Below, piece by piece: positions 11,901 through 24,119 of a DNA stretch of 64,000 nt (positions are counted from its first letter, which is position 1; each line of letters opens with the position of its first letter). Below the pieces are notes generated by a model. It ran no database searches. It had not been told where the DNA came from and worked only from the letters and a program-made list of their open reading frames with translations. Source of the stretch: Nymphaea colorata (taxonomy: Eukaryota > Streptophyta > Magnoliopsida > Nymphaeales > Nymphaeaceae); assembly GCF_008831285.2 (NCBI RefSeq), contig NC_045138.2, positions 24,957,934 through 25,021,933 of the forward strand, written 5' to 3'. Position numbers and translations under genes: made by a program.

Positions 11901-14900
11901 GTATGTTTCATTTTTGGAAACCAGCAAAACAGGGAAGGTGCTTATAGGGCACTCCTGGATGTCTACAAATATCATAAAAGACAGAATGGAAACTTTGAAA
12001 ACTAAACTTTACCAAATAATCAAGAATAATTTCACATTGCTATGATGCCATGCCTTGCCTAGGTTAAGAATTTACAATGATTTAGCAGCTCAATCAACGA
12101 TATTAATGTTTGGAAGAGGATTGATTTGCCTACTTGTGGTGCCACAATACGGTTATCTCCATCAAGGATTATACATCTGTCTGAAACAAAATTTGCTGCA
12201 ACATTCTTCCGCAGAGCATTCAAAGCATGAGGGTTCCATTCACATGCATAAACCAGTTTTGCACCAGCTCTAGTTGAGAAGCAAGTTGTCAGTAGTACCC
12301 AAAGCACGCAAAATTCCTTATAAATAAGGAAAAGTAGATAACTGAAATGATTGCAAAGAGAAAATGACAACATGAAAGGCCATAATGTCAACAAACATGA
12401 TGCTTACTTCACCAGGAAAGGCAGCACAAAATATCCAATTCCAGCAAACAAATCAACAATGATTTCATTCCTGCAGTCTAACTTAGACATGCGAAGCTTT
12501 TCTGACAAATTTCCCCATGAAAACATACATTGTGTTGAATCAAAAGAATAGAATATTCCATTCTCATGATGATCGACCCAGCCATTGGCACCCACCAGGA
12601 TCTCTAAGGTACTATCTCTTGTTCCAGTTGCTGCAACTTTCCCCTGCATATCATTAGAAAGGATTGTAAAAATGGGATTTTTCAATTGCCTAAAATCTTA
12701 AGGTAGTGTTTGATGGGCAGGTATTTTACTGTAGCAGTGGAAACATATTTCAAATTTTCAAAACATTTCTTGTTTATCAAACATAGAATTTTTTTTTTAC
12801 CGTTAACATGAAAACCGGAAACATATTTCCGGAAATATGTTTCCACCCATGTTTCCACCCGGAGGGGTGGAAACATATTTCCGGAATTTTTTTTGGAGCC
12901 GTTGGGCTCGATCGTGGAAGGAGGGGGGGAGGGAAGGAGGCGGACGTGAGGAGAGGGGAAGGAGGGAGGAGAAAGAGGGGAGGAGGAAAGGGGAAGAACG
13001 GAAGGAGGAAGGAGGAGGGAGGAGAAAGAGGGAAGGAAAGGGGAAGAACGGAAGGAGGAGAGGGGAAGGAGGGAGGAGGAAGAACGGAAGGAGGAGAGGG
13101 GAAGGAGGGAGGAGGAAGAGGGGAAGGAGGGATAGTGGAAGGAGGGAGGAGGAAAGGGGAAGGAGGGAAGCGAAAGAGGGGAGGAGGAAAGGGGAAGAAC
13201 GGAGGGAGGAGGAAAGGGGAAGAACAGAGGGAGGAGAAAGAGGGGAAGAACAGAGGGAGGAGGAAAGGGGGAAGGAGGGAGGAGGAAGAGGGGATGAGGA
13301 AGAAAGGGAAGGAGGCAGAGGCCGAAGGAGGAGGAGGAGGAGGAGGGGAGGAGGAAAGGGGAAGGAGGGAGGAGGAAAGGAGGCGGAGGCGGAAGAAGGG
13401 AAGGAGGGAGGAGGAAGAAAGGGGCGGAGGCGGAAGAAGGGAAGGAGGGAGGAGGAAGAAAGGGGCGGAGGCGGAAGAAGGGAAGGAGGCCGCTTCTTTC
13501 CCATTTCCATCGATTCTTCCTTTCTTGCAATCAAACGCAGAAATTTAATTCCAGAAAAATAATTCTAAGTTATCAAACACAACACACATTTGAAAATCTA
13601 GAATTTTATTTCTAGAAAACCAATTCCAGAAACATATTTCTGGAAACTTGTTTCCAGAAATATGTTTCTGGCCATCAAACACTACCTAAATGAATTCCTA
13701 GCAATGCACCACAACACTAGAAGCTGGATGCACTTCCAAAAAAACCAGAAGCATTTGCTTCTCAGATCATAATCTACATATAGTTTGAGAACATCATGTG
13801 TTAATTCCTTAACGACTCATCCAAACAAGTAACGACAAAAGGTAAGGTAAATTAAGTAATCAAGCGAAATAAAAACATCCAGCTGTATAACCTAATACAT
13901 ACAAGCATATATTTGTTTATGTTTCATTAGTGAAGAATCTGCCTAAATGCAGTCAAATTGAAAGATAAAACCATGAATCCAGTCTTTCTACTCATACAAG
14001 CTCCAGATTCTTGACCAAAATCAGTTCTGACAATTAAGCAGAAAGTGTTATTGCATGTGCTATTGCTTGTTCTGATACTGTCAATCAGGAATTCATATTC
14101 CCTGCAATACAAACAGATCGCAAGTGCACCTTCAGGCTCATATAGAACGAAAAGATACAACTTAGTGTTGAAAGACATTAGTAGAACCACGTCGACCATA
14201 GTCAGCAAATCATCATAGACAAGGTTACTACATAGACTTTCCTATGAAAGCAAAAAACTACACATGAATGTGTATTGACATACTTCGGAAGTGTCTACTT
14301 CATTGCATAGTTATGCATAATATACATGAACAAAATTATAAACATACACAAACATATGTCTGTCAATATTGTTCTGTTGTGTTTCTATTTGTTTGTATAT
14401 ATGACTACGCAACAAGAGCAACTGACCACTATAATCCACAAAATCTTGCCTCTAAGGAAGGACAACAAAAGAGATCATATAGAAATAGAAACCTGACGAG
14501 CAAGGCGCACAGCACCTAGAGAACTTGCAACTATGGGCCAAAGCTCAGCACTAACAGAATCCCAGATCTTGTGATTAAAAGCCAAGGATGGAAGTACAAC
14601 TATATTACCAAGCCGCTCCCACCTGGATCACAATGTTTAGTTACGAGTTTTCTTGTCAGCTGGTATCAAGAACAAAACCAACTAAATCACGTATGTGAAA
14701 GTGTCCAAACCACAGCAAGAAAGATTTAGAAAGAAAATAAAAAGTGCACACCTACTTGGCAACTGTTCTAGAAGGTTTGTAGGCAAGCCTTTCTGGTGTA
14801 TCAATGACATTACTGCTTCCCTCAGTATCTTCTGTGGGGACCTTGGTTGCCTTCTCATCAGCGCAATGTCATCCTCTACCAAAGAAGCACCACAAGCTAG

Positions 14901-17900
14901 CAGAAGATTCTGCAGCTCAGGTAAAGAAGCCCCATCAAGTGAAAAACCCTTTGCCATACAGAAGGCCATAGAATCACTGGCCTTTGGACTTTCAACCAAG
15001 TTATCTGAACAAGCAACCTTCTCCAAAAACCAGGTGTGACATTTTTCAGTAACTGGAAGGAATACAATTTGTTCATCTTCAGTTTTGTAAACCTTCCTCC
15101 CAGTGTCCAACCATCCAATTTTTTTCACTATATCCTTCCCAAGTTTAGCATATCTTCTTTGAATCTGTAAAGCCCACTTTTTAGGTTTCATTTCAACTGT
15201 ATCTTTCGCTATCCTTTGGTCATGGAATGCCCTTGGATTTCCATTAGTAGCATGTGCACATGCGTTATAATGTAAATTCTCATCATCTGTCAATCCCTTA
15301 AGACCAGCAACAGCAGTGCCATTACCCACCTTTGTCTCTTCAGGGTTTGTCAGAGGCTTAACTGCTACACTATCAGCATGTCTGTCAGAAGCCAAAGAAG
15401 TCAACAAGCAACAATCTACTTGCATTGGTTCATTGAATTTTGTTCCAAATGCATAACATGATGCTCCACCACCAACCATAACTAGATCATCTCCCACAAT
15501 GCTCACTGTACTACGAACAAGCATAGGATAATTAACAAACCCAGTTTCTACATGCTTCCATACATGAGTTTGCAGATCAAACAAAAAAATCCCTTGAAGC
15601 TGCTTTGTAACAGGACATCCACCAACTATTCCTAGATACCTTTTGTAGATGAACATTGAATGCGAGAATCTTGCAGAAGGATTTCTTCCTGTAGTTTTCA
15701 CTTTCTTCCAGAGACAAATGTTGGTATCAAAACTATAAAGATCTCCCAGTGCTGTTTCTCCATCATATCCTCCAAACATAAATAATTGTGAACCTGCCGC
15801 CACCATTGAATGGGAATGCCGAGCACATGGTTGCTCCCCTTTGGTATCAATTTCAGTCCATTGCATTGTTTCTGTATCAAGGACATGCACGCACGGATAG
15901 ATCAGTTCATGGTAAAGGCCACCATGCACATATACTTTTGTATCCACAACAGCAGCTGCATGGCGGTGCCTGAAAACACAACCCGATACCAAAAAGTAAA
16001 CATCAACTCATATTTGTAACCACAACCTCATGCATATTGCACATACACAAATGTTGCTGTGATAAACAACCACCAGTTATCACTACAAAAATATCAGGAC
16101 CAGAAACATGCATATTGATATGAGCAACAAAGAAAAGAATATGTAGACCCACAGAACCATCCTTTAATCAGTTTGTTTTTTCCACTGCAATAAACTATCT
16201 GCGAGATTAATGCAACCCATCTAACCTTGCAAATAGCATAAAGAAGCTCGGAACGCAATAGCAAAACCATGTTTAATCAACATCAATTATATGACAGCAA
16301 TGAAAATACACTTGTGAGGTAACAAATCACTTTTTCAACAAGAACCTAATCTAGTGGATCCAAGAGTTGGTAGCACGACTTCTGTATATAGAATTTATTC
16401 CCTTTCTACAAGAATCTGGGCTGGGCTCAGAGATTGCAGCCACTATATACTGACATTGGCTGACCTTTAATTATGCACTAACAACACTATCAGAGATGTT
16501 GGGCCCCATTAAGTGAAAATGCACCTGGGTACATGAATTAGATTGTCATGTAGTTACCCATTTCGGTAGAAAATATCAAGAGTACCATCATTTGTAATAA
16601 GCACCTTAATGCTTTCAACCATGAAATAGGACAGGTACCTCAATGAGGCCCTGTTCTGGAGATAACAGATGAGATCTTTTGGAACCTCCAACCGATACAA
16701 GCACAGTATCTTGTTTTTGCTTCCAAATAACAGTAAATCAGACATTAAGAGATCACCTCGGACCAAAAACACTTCCAGTACATGATAGAATCTCCCATCT
16801 ACTCTCCTCTGTATGGAGGACCCATACATCACTAAAAATTTGTGTAGGGTCACCCCTCCCGCCAATGACAAACATGTGGTTACCAATGACCGAAGATGTG
16901 TGTCCAATACGTGGAGAAGGAGGACCTACTGCATGAAGTACTTTTAACATGCCAGTTCTTGGGTCTAACAGCAATGAGTCATTTTGCCTTGAATGTCTGC
17001 CTACGCCTCCAAAACCACCAAAGACCAAAATCCTTCTGCTGTCTGAGTCATTTAATAAGCTAGCTGAGTGACCCCAGCGGAAGAGTTTTCCCACAGGCAG
17101 GTCAAGTATCTTCATTTTGTTAGCTGAAACGGAGCACCTATCGGTGCTTGATGACCCTGCAGACAAAGTACCACAAAGTAAATTAGAAGATGAAAAGGTT
17201 CCCGACACAAAAGCACATCCATGATCCAAGATTTACGAAGGTTTGACTCCCACCCTGAGGGGAAAAAGAAGGGGGCATCATAGTTTGCAAGGACTAGAAA
17301 AAAGATAGTTTTTTATAATGGCAAGCTCCTTACTTAGTTCCCTTAGATCTGACGATAAAACGACAAACCTTATTGAACTGGTAAATTCTAAAATCATGAA
17401 CCACTTCCTAGTGTGAAACGACCAAAGCTAAAGGATAAAGAAGCTAAGAGAGAGAAAAAGACCATATTATAATAACTAGAAAAACATCTAGACGCTTGCC
17501 CTGGCGGCTAAGAAGCTGGACCAAGATCTAGTAAATCCTAGGCATATGTTGGCTTGAATCACGCAATTATTGGACATGAGTGATAAGGCTGGACAACCTC
17601 CTTTAGTGGAATTTCATGTGGATCATTAACCAGTCATACTTACATGATTTGAATTCTTTGTTGTCATGGTTGTCGTCAGAGTTACCCTTTTCATGGTGTA
17701 GACTTTGGACACCACGATGTATGGGGCATCCTGTTCGGCTGCAGCTGCACTTGATAGGGACTTGAGTTGTCTTGCCTCGAGATCCAAAACATTTCCTTCT
17801 TCCATGCATTCTGTCTGTTTATCATCATTTCCCAATGGGCTTACATCAGCCGGACCCTGTCGCACATCAAATTATATTGCACCATCAAGACTACTACAAG

Positions 17901-19286
17901 TAGGTCAAATGTAATAGCTAGGATCGTACGTAGAGATGCACTATAACGCCGACAGGTTCACATGTGAATGCCACGAGTATCAGCCTTACCTAGAAAAAGA
18001 GAACAGGAAACCGAAAAGGCCACCTAAATGCTGGGATAGCGCGTAGAAGGTTCTACATGGTAAAATGTTTTATCTCCTAGAATCACATTTTGATTTGATG
18101 CATGTGTTCAAATAATGCAACAAGTAAATTTATAGACCAGGCGTTCAACTTGCGCCAGATGAATGTACATGTATAACAAGTTAATCTTCTACAGTGTAGT
18201 TAAGACTACACTTCATACGCACGGGAGGAAGACCAACCTAGGAGAAGCCCCGTACAAGCGCATATAGGAATCCTTCTTAGCTTATGCAAAATAAGAATTT
18301 CTACGTGCCAAGCACGAAGAAATCATATGTTTCCACGTTGTTCCAAATTTAAGCATGAATATTTCGCCTGAAAATAATGATTTAAGACTTAGAAGTACGA
18401 TTACCGTCCGCATGAATGTACACATTTGTCAATCAGAAAATATCAATTCAAGTTCAGCCACCAACCACCTATTCGGAGAATGACATTGTGCAACAACCAT
18501 GTCGGAAGACTCGGAAATAATAAACAAGAGAGCATGCAGTAATCTGAGCCCCAAACCTACCTTGGAGGCCGTGAACAGGCCAAGGAAAGCATCCGTCCGC
18601 TTCCTGTTGGCAGCCATCTTCTCATTGGCAATCCCGACCAGGTATCTAACGTACTCGGGCGAGACCATCATCCTCCCCATCTCCCCCAAGGGCACCTCTA
18701 GCCGTATCGAACACCGAATCGCCACCATGATCCTCTTGCTCACGCTGCTTATCCCTACAGTCAAAGCACCCGACAAAAATTCAACACCCAACTGCCGAAA
18801 AAATTCGACAACCAGCAAAGGAGGAATCAAGAAGCAGCAGTAATAAACTCAACCCGACTCTCTGAAACCGCAAGAAATGGCCATGGCAACCAGAGAATGA
18901 GCAGAGGTAACGTCGATACAGTCGACCGCAAGAATGAAAGGCTCGAAGCGAAAGACCATGGTGTCGTGACTGTCATCGGAAGAGGAAGGTGGGTTGAATA
19001 GCAGGCTGGAGACGGTCTCCGGGTCAGCGAACTCATGGGTAATGAAAACCCAATCTCCTGCCTTCTTCTTCTTCTTATTCTTGTGGCTGCTCTGGTCGTT
19101 AGGGGCGGCGTGGGAGAGGATGGAGATCCTTCCCGAGCAGGAGCTAGTGGTGAAGTAGGAAGGATGGGCGTTGATGGCGTCGAGGAGTGGGATTATGGGC
19201 ACGTCGAGTGAGCCCTTTGGGGATTTGTCCATTCCCTCCCTCGCCAAGGCAGACAGAGCCATCGACTTCCTCTTTGCGAACTCCAT
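8974..19286 (-). CDS. tRNA wybutosine-synthesizing protein 2/3/4 (TYW3-kelch-TYW2 fusion)
   Basis: This multidomain enzyme makes wybutosine, the modified guanosine 3' of the anticodon of tRNA-Phe. Exons are 19286-18854, 18754-18561, 17856-17631, 17156-16757, 15969-14752, 14622-14493, 12643-12408, 12269-12134, 10480-10404, 9527-9421 and 9080-8974: 3264 nt, 1087 residues. Residues 1-209 are a TYW3 methyltransferase domain (SSCSGRISILS; PLGEMGRMMVSPEYVRYLV; NRKRTDAFL). Residues 210 to about 290 are a poorly conserved linker. Residues about 290-600 are kelch repeats (VFGGFGG, VIGGRGD, VHGGLYH, MFGGYDG) matching the C-terminal half of TYW4. Residues about 680-1087 are the TYW2 aminocarboxypropyl transferase with the SAM site DLFAGIGYFVLP near residue 931, then ACEWNPHA, VLHVHGNVKDSE and KWYAPHIRHLVADIKC. 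The domain order matches Arabidopsis TYW2/3/4. The exon 3 donor is the least certain join, and introns 6 and 8 carry insertions. Confidence 0.95.
10140..10350. repeat. GA-rich imperfect tandem duplication in TYW intron 9
   Basis: A G-run and GA microsatellites flank two diverged copies of a unit containing GCCATGAAG, AAAAACAAAA, CCAAACTGGAAAT and GAACAGTATC, one at about 10168-10232 and one at about 10288-10351. The duplication lies inside the intron between the exons ending 10404 and starting 9527. Confidence 0.7.
10567..10703. repeat. 137-bp hairpin (foldback) in TYW intron 8
   Basis: The left arm ACACTTGCAAGCAGCTAATA continues to AGAATCT at 10627. It mirrors the right arm from AGATTCT at 10643 to GCAAGTGT at 10703. 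The arms are about 60 nt each with one 10-nt internal bulge pair and few mismatches, and the loop is 15 nt (10628-10642). It sits in the intron between exons 12269-12134 and 10480-10404. It could be a small foldback transposon or a miRNA-like precursor; sequence alone cannot decide. Confidence 0.75.
11518..11922. repeat. 223-bp tandem duplication in TYW intron 8
   Basis: A unit beginning ACCAAATCTAGTGCCATTCTT occurs at 11518 and again at 11741, with very few differences through the shared end TTCATTTTTGGAA. The first copy has an extra nested repeat of the 3' segment AGCATGACCAAATAAGCAAG, which therefore occurs three times. The duplication also duplicates the chance frames in it. Confidence 0.9.
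12702..13686. mobile_element. Non-autonomous TIR element with purine-rich core (PIF/Harbinger-like)
   Basis: The element starts GGTAGTGTTTGATGG and ends with its exact inverted copy CCATCAAACACTACC, giving 15-bp terminal inverted repeats. It is flanked on both sides by TAA (12699-12701 and 13687-13689), the target duplication expected of Tourist/PIF-Harbinger elements. Inside each end lie subterminal palindromes built on GGAAACATATTTCCGG. The core from about 12909 to 13492 is almost pure G and A on the plus strand. No transposase is present. It lies in intron 6 of the TYW2/3/4 gene and is absent from the spliced message. Long open frames of 240-280 codons through the core on both strands are products of low complexity. 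Confidence 0.8.
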
Positions 19287-22200
19287 TGCTCTCTCCCTCT
19301 CCCCTCTCTCTTGTGCTGAAGAGGTTTACATCTATGCTCAGGTCCGGATTATAGTATTGATTGCAGGCTGGAATTAAGGTGGTCCGGTTTGACAAGTCGG
19401 ATCTGGATTATAGTAACCGACTAGCGAAAGTAGACTCCTGCTGCTTGGGGCTGGACATGAGTAAACGAATCGGGTACAATTTAATGGATTTTCTCGTTAA
19501 TACCTGGGTTGGATCTAAATCTGATTTCTTACACATTTAACTGGTCGGAATCAGATTTAGCACAAGCTGAGGATTCCCGCCATAACTTATGTTACAAAAA
19601 GATAGGAAACAATATACAAAAACAGTGAAAATTAGCATTTTCGGGTTAAAAAGCTATTGCTAAATTATAGTTCAGTGAAATGTTATCTTTGTGTAAGGGG
19701 AAGTACCATAATTGATCGGACAGGCGGGCGTATAAAAAAGCATGTTGCTTAGTTGATTTTAATGTTTCTTATTCTCTTCAATCGTAAAGGATGTGATCAT
19801 CAAGTTGAAAAATGCAATATACTCCACCTAAATTCAAGACCCCAAATGCATGGGAATGGGAGGGCTTTCGAATCTTTTTAAAACCATAAGTTGTTAACTT
19901 TCTATTCACTCACAAAGAAATACTATCTTCAAAATCAACGAGGAATAAAAAGTTAGGGGATCATTTCAATAATTCCTGTAAGCAGCCCTTGACACACCTC
20001 CGCTGTTCCTTTTGCAGGGCGTACGGACACCTGCATATATCCATTGACCTTGTGAATTTTGAATGACATAAGATTGTTTAATTTGTTGTAAATATCATAC
20101 TTTATTCATTATTTTACCATGTATCTTGTGTGAGAGACTTATTAAGTGACCCATAATCTTGCTCACCTCCTTAGTCCTATCACCAACAAATTATTAACCC
20201 ATCCTTAGAAATTCCAACCATGAGCCTTCACCACAAGTGGTATCCTTGCAACCTACCTTGTCACTTGCCATGATCCTTCTATGATATTGATCCGTCTATT
20301 AAGAAAAGTGGAGACTGGCATTAACCACACGGAGACACTGCAGTGTCTGCAGACTCTGCACTTATAATGATGTTTGGGCTTCTACTCCCAGAAGATTCAC
20401 CTATCTCACTCAAAAGAAGAGGCCACAAGGACCAGGCAAAGTTGATGAATGCAGAAGGCGAGAGACTCCTCTTACGTGGATGCTGAGGTGAGGCATCTAA
20501 GCAAGTGAAGCATCCACGACCAACGTTTTGAAAAGGAAGCATTAGACACACCCTGCATGCTAGTCAGCTTGGTGAGGATCTAAGAATTTTTTTTCATTTT
20601 CCTCCTAGAGGCACCACCAAGTTTTTGATTTCACGACTAATGGGCAGGTACATTCTCCAATGAAGTATACCGCAAGGCACTTGTGCCTTCATTTGTGAGA
20701 TTATACTAGACCTTGGATTTCACTTGCTGATGCAGGTAGTACATACTTCTCCATACATTCTCCGGTTCTTGATATATTCAAGATATCATAGCTTCTGGAT
20801 TTCCGATGGCAGGTTGATCTCCATGAATCTGCTTGCTTTTGTCACATTAACCTTAATGAAATTATCAAACTGCATTTACAAAAAAGTTTTGTGGTCTCAA
20901 AAGAAGGAAAACAATCCTCATATTTTTCGAAATCCCAAGTGAGAGAAATACACATAAAGTTTCACAGAAGCACTATTAGATCTACCCCAGCAAGACATGA
21001 ATTGCATTGACTTGCTTTAGTATATCTTGGAAGTGTTGATATGTCACCCAAGCTCTGGCTTGTCTTGTACAGGACTCAACCAATTAGAGATGCTCTTCCT
21101 TGTAATTGTTTATGTATTTGGATTTGCTTGGTCAAGGGGCCTCTGAGATGGCTGATCTCTCATGAGATCTGTCATTGGAGAAGTGCTTGGCCTACTAACT
21201 TGTATGTTAAATTGTAAACTTGTTGGCTACCTTGTTCATTGCAAAGGCACTTATAGCAATGCTCTGCTAGTTGAGCTATGCATTTTTTTCTGCCTGCATG
21301 ATGCATCGCATTGACATGTTACATCCTCTTGTGTAGAAAAAAATTGGTTGGGGCTAAGAAGATACATCCTATGGTGTTTAAGAGAATACTAATTTTGAGC
21401 TTTCCAATTTTGAGCTTTCCAAACAAACTGTGCATTCAAAATGATGGTGGTCCTCACTTCTCAAATTTACCGTGAAGTGAAGTGGCTTTTTATTTATTTC
21501 CGGACATTATATTGAAAAGCATGTGTAAGGGTATCCAAAGTATGAGGCATCTTCTGTGAGCAACATGTTTTAATTTTTCCAGGCTTTGTTAGTTTCTGAC
21601 TGAGGTTTATATTAATTATCGAGCCTCGTTCAACTCCAAAGCTGATATATATGCTATTGTTATTTAGTTTGAATCTCAAAACTTTAAAATTGCAGCCCTT
21701 TGATTGTTAAATGCATATTTTCATCACAGACTATGGATTTGGTGTATTTCCATGAAGAAAATAAATAAAATGAATGCATTTAATGCACCAAAATTATCAT
21801 TGCAGTCCTGAGAATAAATTTGCCTCTGCTTGAACTTTTTTTTTCTCCTGAGCAAGTGGATCTCAAGGGGACCAATGAATACAGACTGAAGTTCAAATTA
21901 ATTCTGCAGCCTGGACAACTTCACAGGTAGTATGTGTGATATAATTGTTTAGTTTGAACCTGAAAATTCTACAAGTTGCAGCCTTTTGATTGTGAGATGC
22001 ATGTTCTCATTACTGACTACATATCTGGTGAATGTCATGAAGAAAAGTAAATGCAAAGCAAGTAGACACAAAGGCGATGAATGAATTCTGATCACCTATT
22101 GCAGGATGATCCTGGAAATTGCAGCTTGCTATCTATTGCATTTTTGGTTGCTTTACCTGCTTTCTGGACAACTGGATATATATGAAAATTGTACAGATGT

Positions 22201-23105
22201 AGTTGCAAGGAAGGTTTCACCAAAAACTGAGATGACCTCCATGAGATGTGCTTACAGAAGCACTCACTGGAAAACTAGGTTTGATGTGAATTTTGATCTC
22301 TAACTTTTCAGCAGTGGCAAGAGTAACTGTTCCACTGCCGTCATTGTGCTACTGCTACTGCTCCTGTTAGCTTTTATTATGGAAGATGCAACATTGTGAA
22401 CGTGTTTCTTATCATTTTTACTGAGAAAGAAACAACTTTGAAGACTAATGCTTATTAATGGACCACATCATGGCAGTTAATTTTAAAATAATCACGAGAT
22501 GTAAAAGCAATATAGTCTCATAATTCAGTCCCTTTTCTTTCTCCTGGTGACTTGGGCTTGAAGTGTTTGCAGAGGAGTGTACATCCAGTCCCATTCTCAA
22601 ATCCATCTATCTGTTGCAATATCTATATCTTGATTCCTTTGACAGAATCACTGAAGTGTCGCAACCCCAGACAGGCTAGAGTGCCAGAGTCCCACCTTAG
22701 AGAAGGCTTGGCACAGTTTCAAAACCTAAGAACACGACGTTGGATTGTTAATAACTTAATACTCATAAAACAGAGGACCTTTTCATCTTTCCAAAGTTGT
22801 TATAATTCTAGTCTGTCAAATTTTGAACCCTTGCAAGAACCTGATCATTTGTCAGGTGATTCAGCAAGCCATCTGTGTAATGGTGTATGAAGATGCAACA
22901 GCTTCATAATTTTAACTTGTCATTCATCTTCCTGCTTAGCACGACAATAAAAGGCTAGTTCTGAATAATTACACAATGGGTAGAAGCAACACTTAAAGCT
23001 TGATGACCACGGCCGGAAGACCTTCCAATTCACAGAGACGATAATTAAAAGACAGGAGTATACATTCTAATGAAGGAGAAGAGCAGAGTCCTCCTCCAAT
23101 TGCTT
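19287..23105. other. Intergenic region, no recognised gene
   Basis: No known family was recognised. On the minus strand an open frame at 20321-20551 follows an acceptor-like CATGCAG and looks exon-like in composition, but I cannot name it. Diverged direct copies of a roughly 140-bp segment lie at about 21645-21790 and 21936-22070 (TTTAGTTTGAA, GCAGCC, TTTGATTGT, CATGAAGAAAA in the same order). A weak frame at 22552-22890 shows no signature. The left end would contain the TYW2/3/4 promoter. Confidence 0.5.
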
Positions 23106-24072
23106 TTACTGTCCAAGTGATGTCTCCCTCCAATTCCAATACTTTTCAATCTCCTCTGCAGTTCTGCCAGGAATCCTACCAGCAATAAGGGACCACCTGC
23201 TTAACAACGTCGCTTAGAGTAAGAATTTGAATAATTTAAAACAAAGATGAACAGAACTTCTCCAATTTCATGCAAAGCCTCCTTGTTTTTTGGGTCAGTC
23301 TTCATCTTGAGAAAGAAAAGTGAAACGTTAAGAGTAACCGACCGCAAGTCGAAGGAAGCCAAGTTTTACCTCCGTCCAACTAAATTAAACATCCTGACAA
23401 CAAGCTGCACTTCATCTTCTGAAAAATCCAGTTTGTAGTCTTGGCTGCTTCCCTCTGCAACAAAAAGCACATGTTTTTGAGTTTCAGATCAGTATAAGCT
23501 ATTGAATCCTTATCCCTCTAAATCACGTCCAGGCATGAAAATTTACTGTATTAAGTATAGATTTTCCTCTAACCTATACAGCATAGCTATGAAAACCCGA
23601 ACCTGGAAATTGAACTCGCTTAACGAAAGGTTTCTTCCTGAATGGCATCGTAGGTTGCGGGTACTTGTAATTCTTGTGTAACATTTTTGGAACAAGCTCT
23701 AAAACCATATCATCAAATGGTCCTCAATAGGGCTGATAGATACCAAGCCCTAACTCTTAATCTGTTCCTGCTAGTGCTACTTAGAAGCCTATGAGAAGGC
23801 AACTTCCGCTGAAAAGAACGCCACATGGGGAGTTGCTCTTCCATGAGAAATTCAAACCTCTCTCCCTTTCACAAAGAAAAGAGAGTGTTTGCAATTAATA
23901 GCCGCGCCTGATTGGCTCTTTCTCAGGAGAGTTTTTGTTTCAGCTGTCTGCAAGAGAAGGACGAAAAAGAAAATTTCGCCCCTTGAAGGTACTTGGAAGC
24001 TGAACCAACCAGCCGGCTATCTGCCATTCAACCTTACAGCCTTTGAACAAGAATATCAAGGAAATGTGATTT

Positions 24073-24119
<47 letters not shown>

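Noticed and set aside
12682-13562. Open frames of 241-282 codons on both strands in the purine-rich tract
   Set aside because: They read only Gly/Glu/Arg/Lys on one strand and Pro/Ser/Leu/Phe on the other, overlap each other in several frames, and lie in a transposon core within an intron.
13927-14208. Possible extra TYW exon in intron 6
   Set aside because: The phases of the exons ending 14493 and starting 12643 already join correctly (ARQ then GKVAATGTR), matching the plant protein with no missing residues.
17157-17229. TYW exon 4 extended upstream to 17229
   Set aside because: The frame opens, but an in-frame stop lies just before it, and the only usable acceptor that keeps phase is TCTGCAG at 17157. 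A strong CCCCTCAG acceptor at about 17260 leads to stops in the needed frame.
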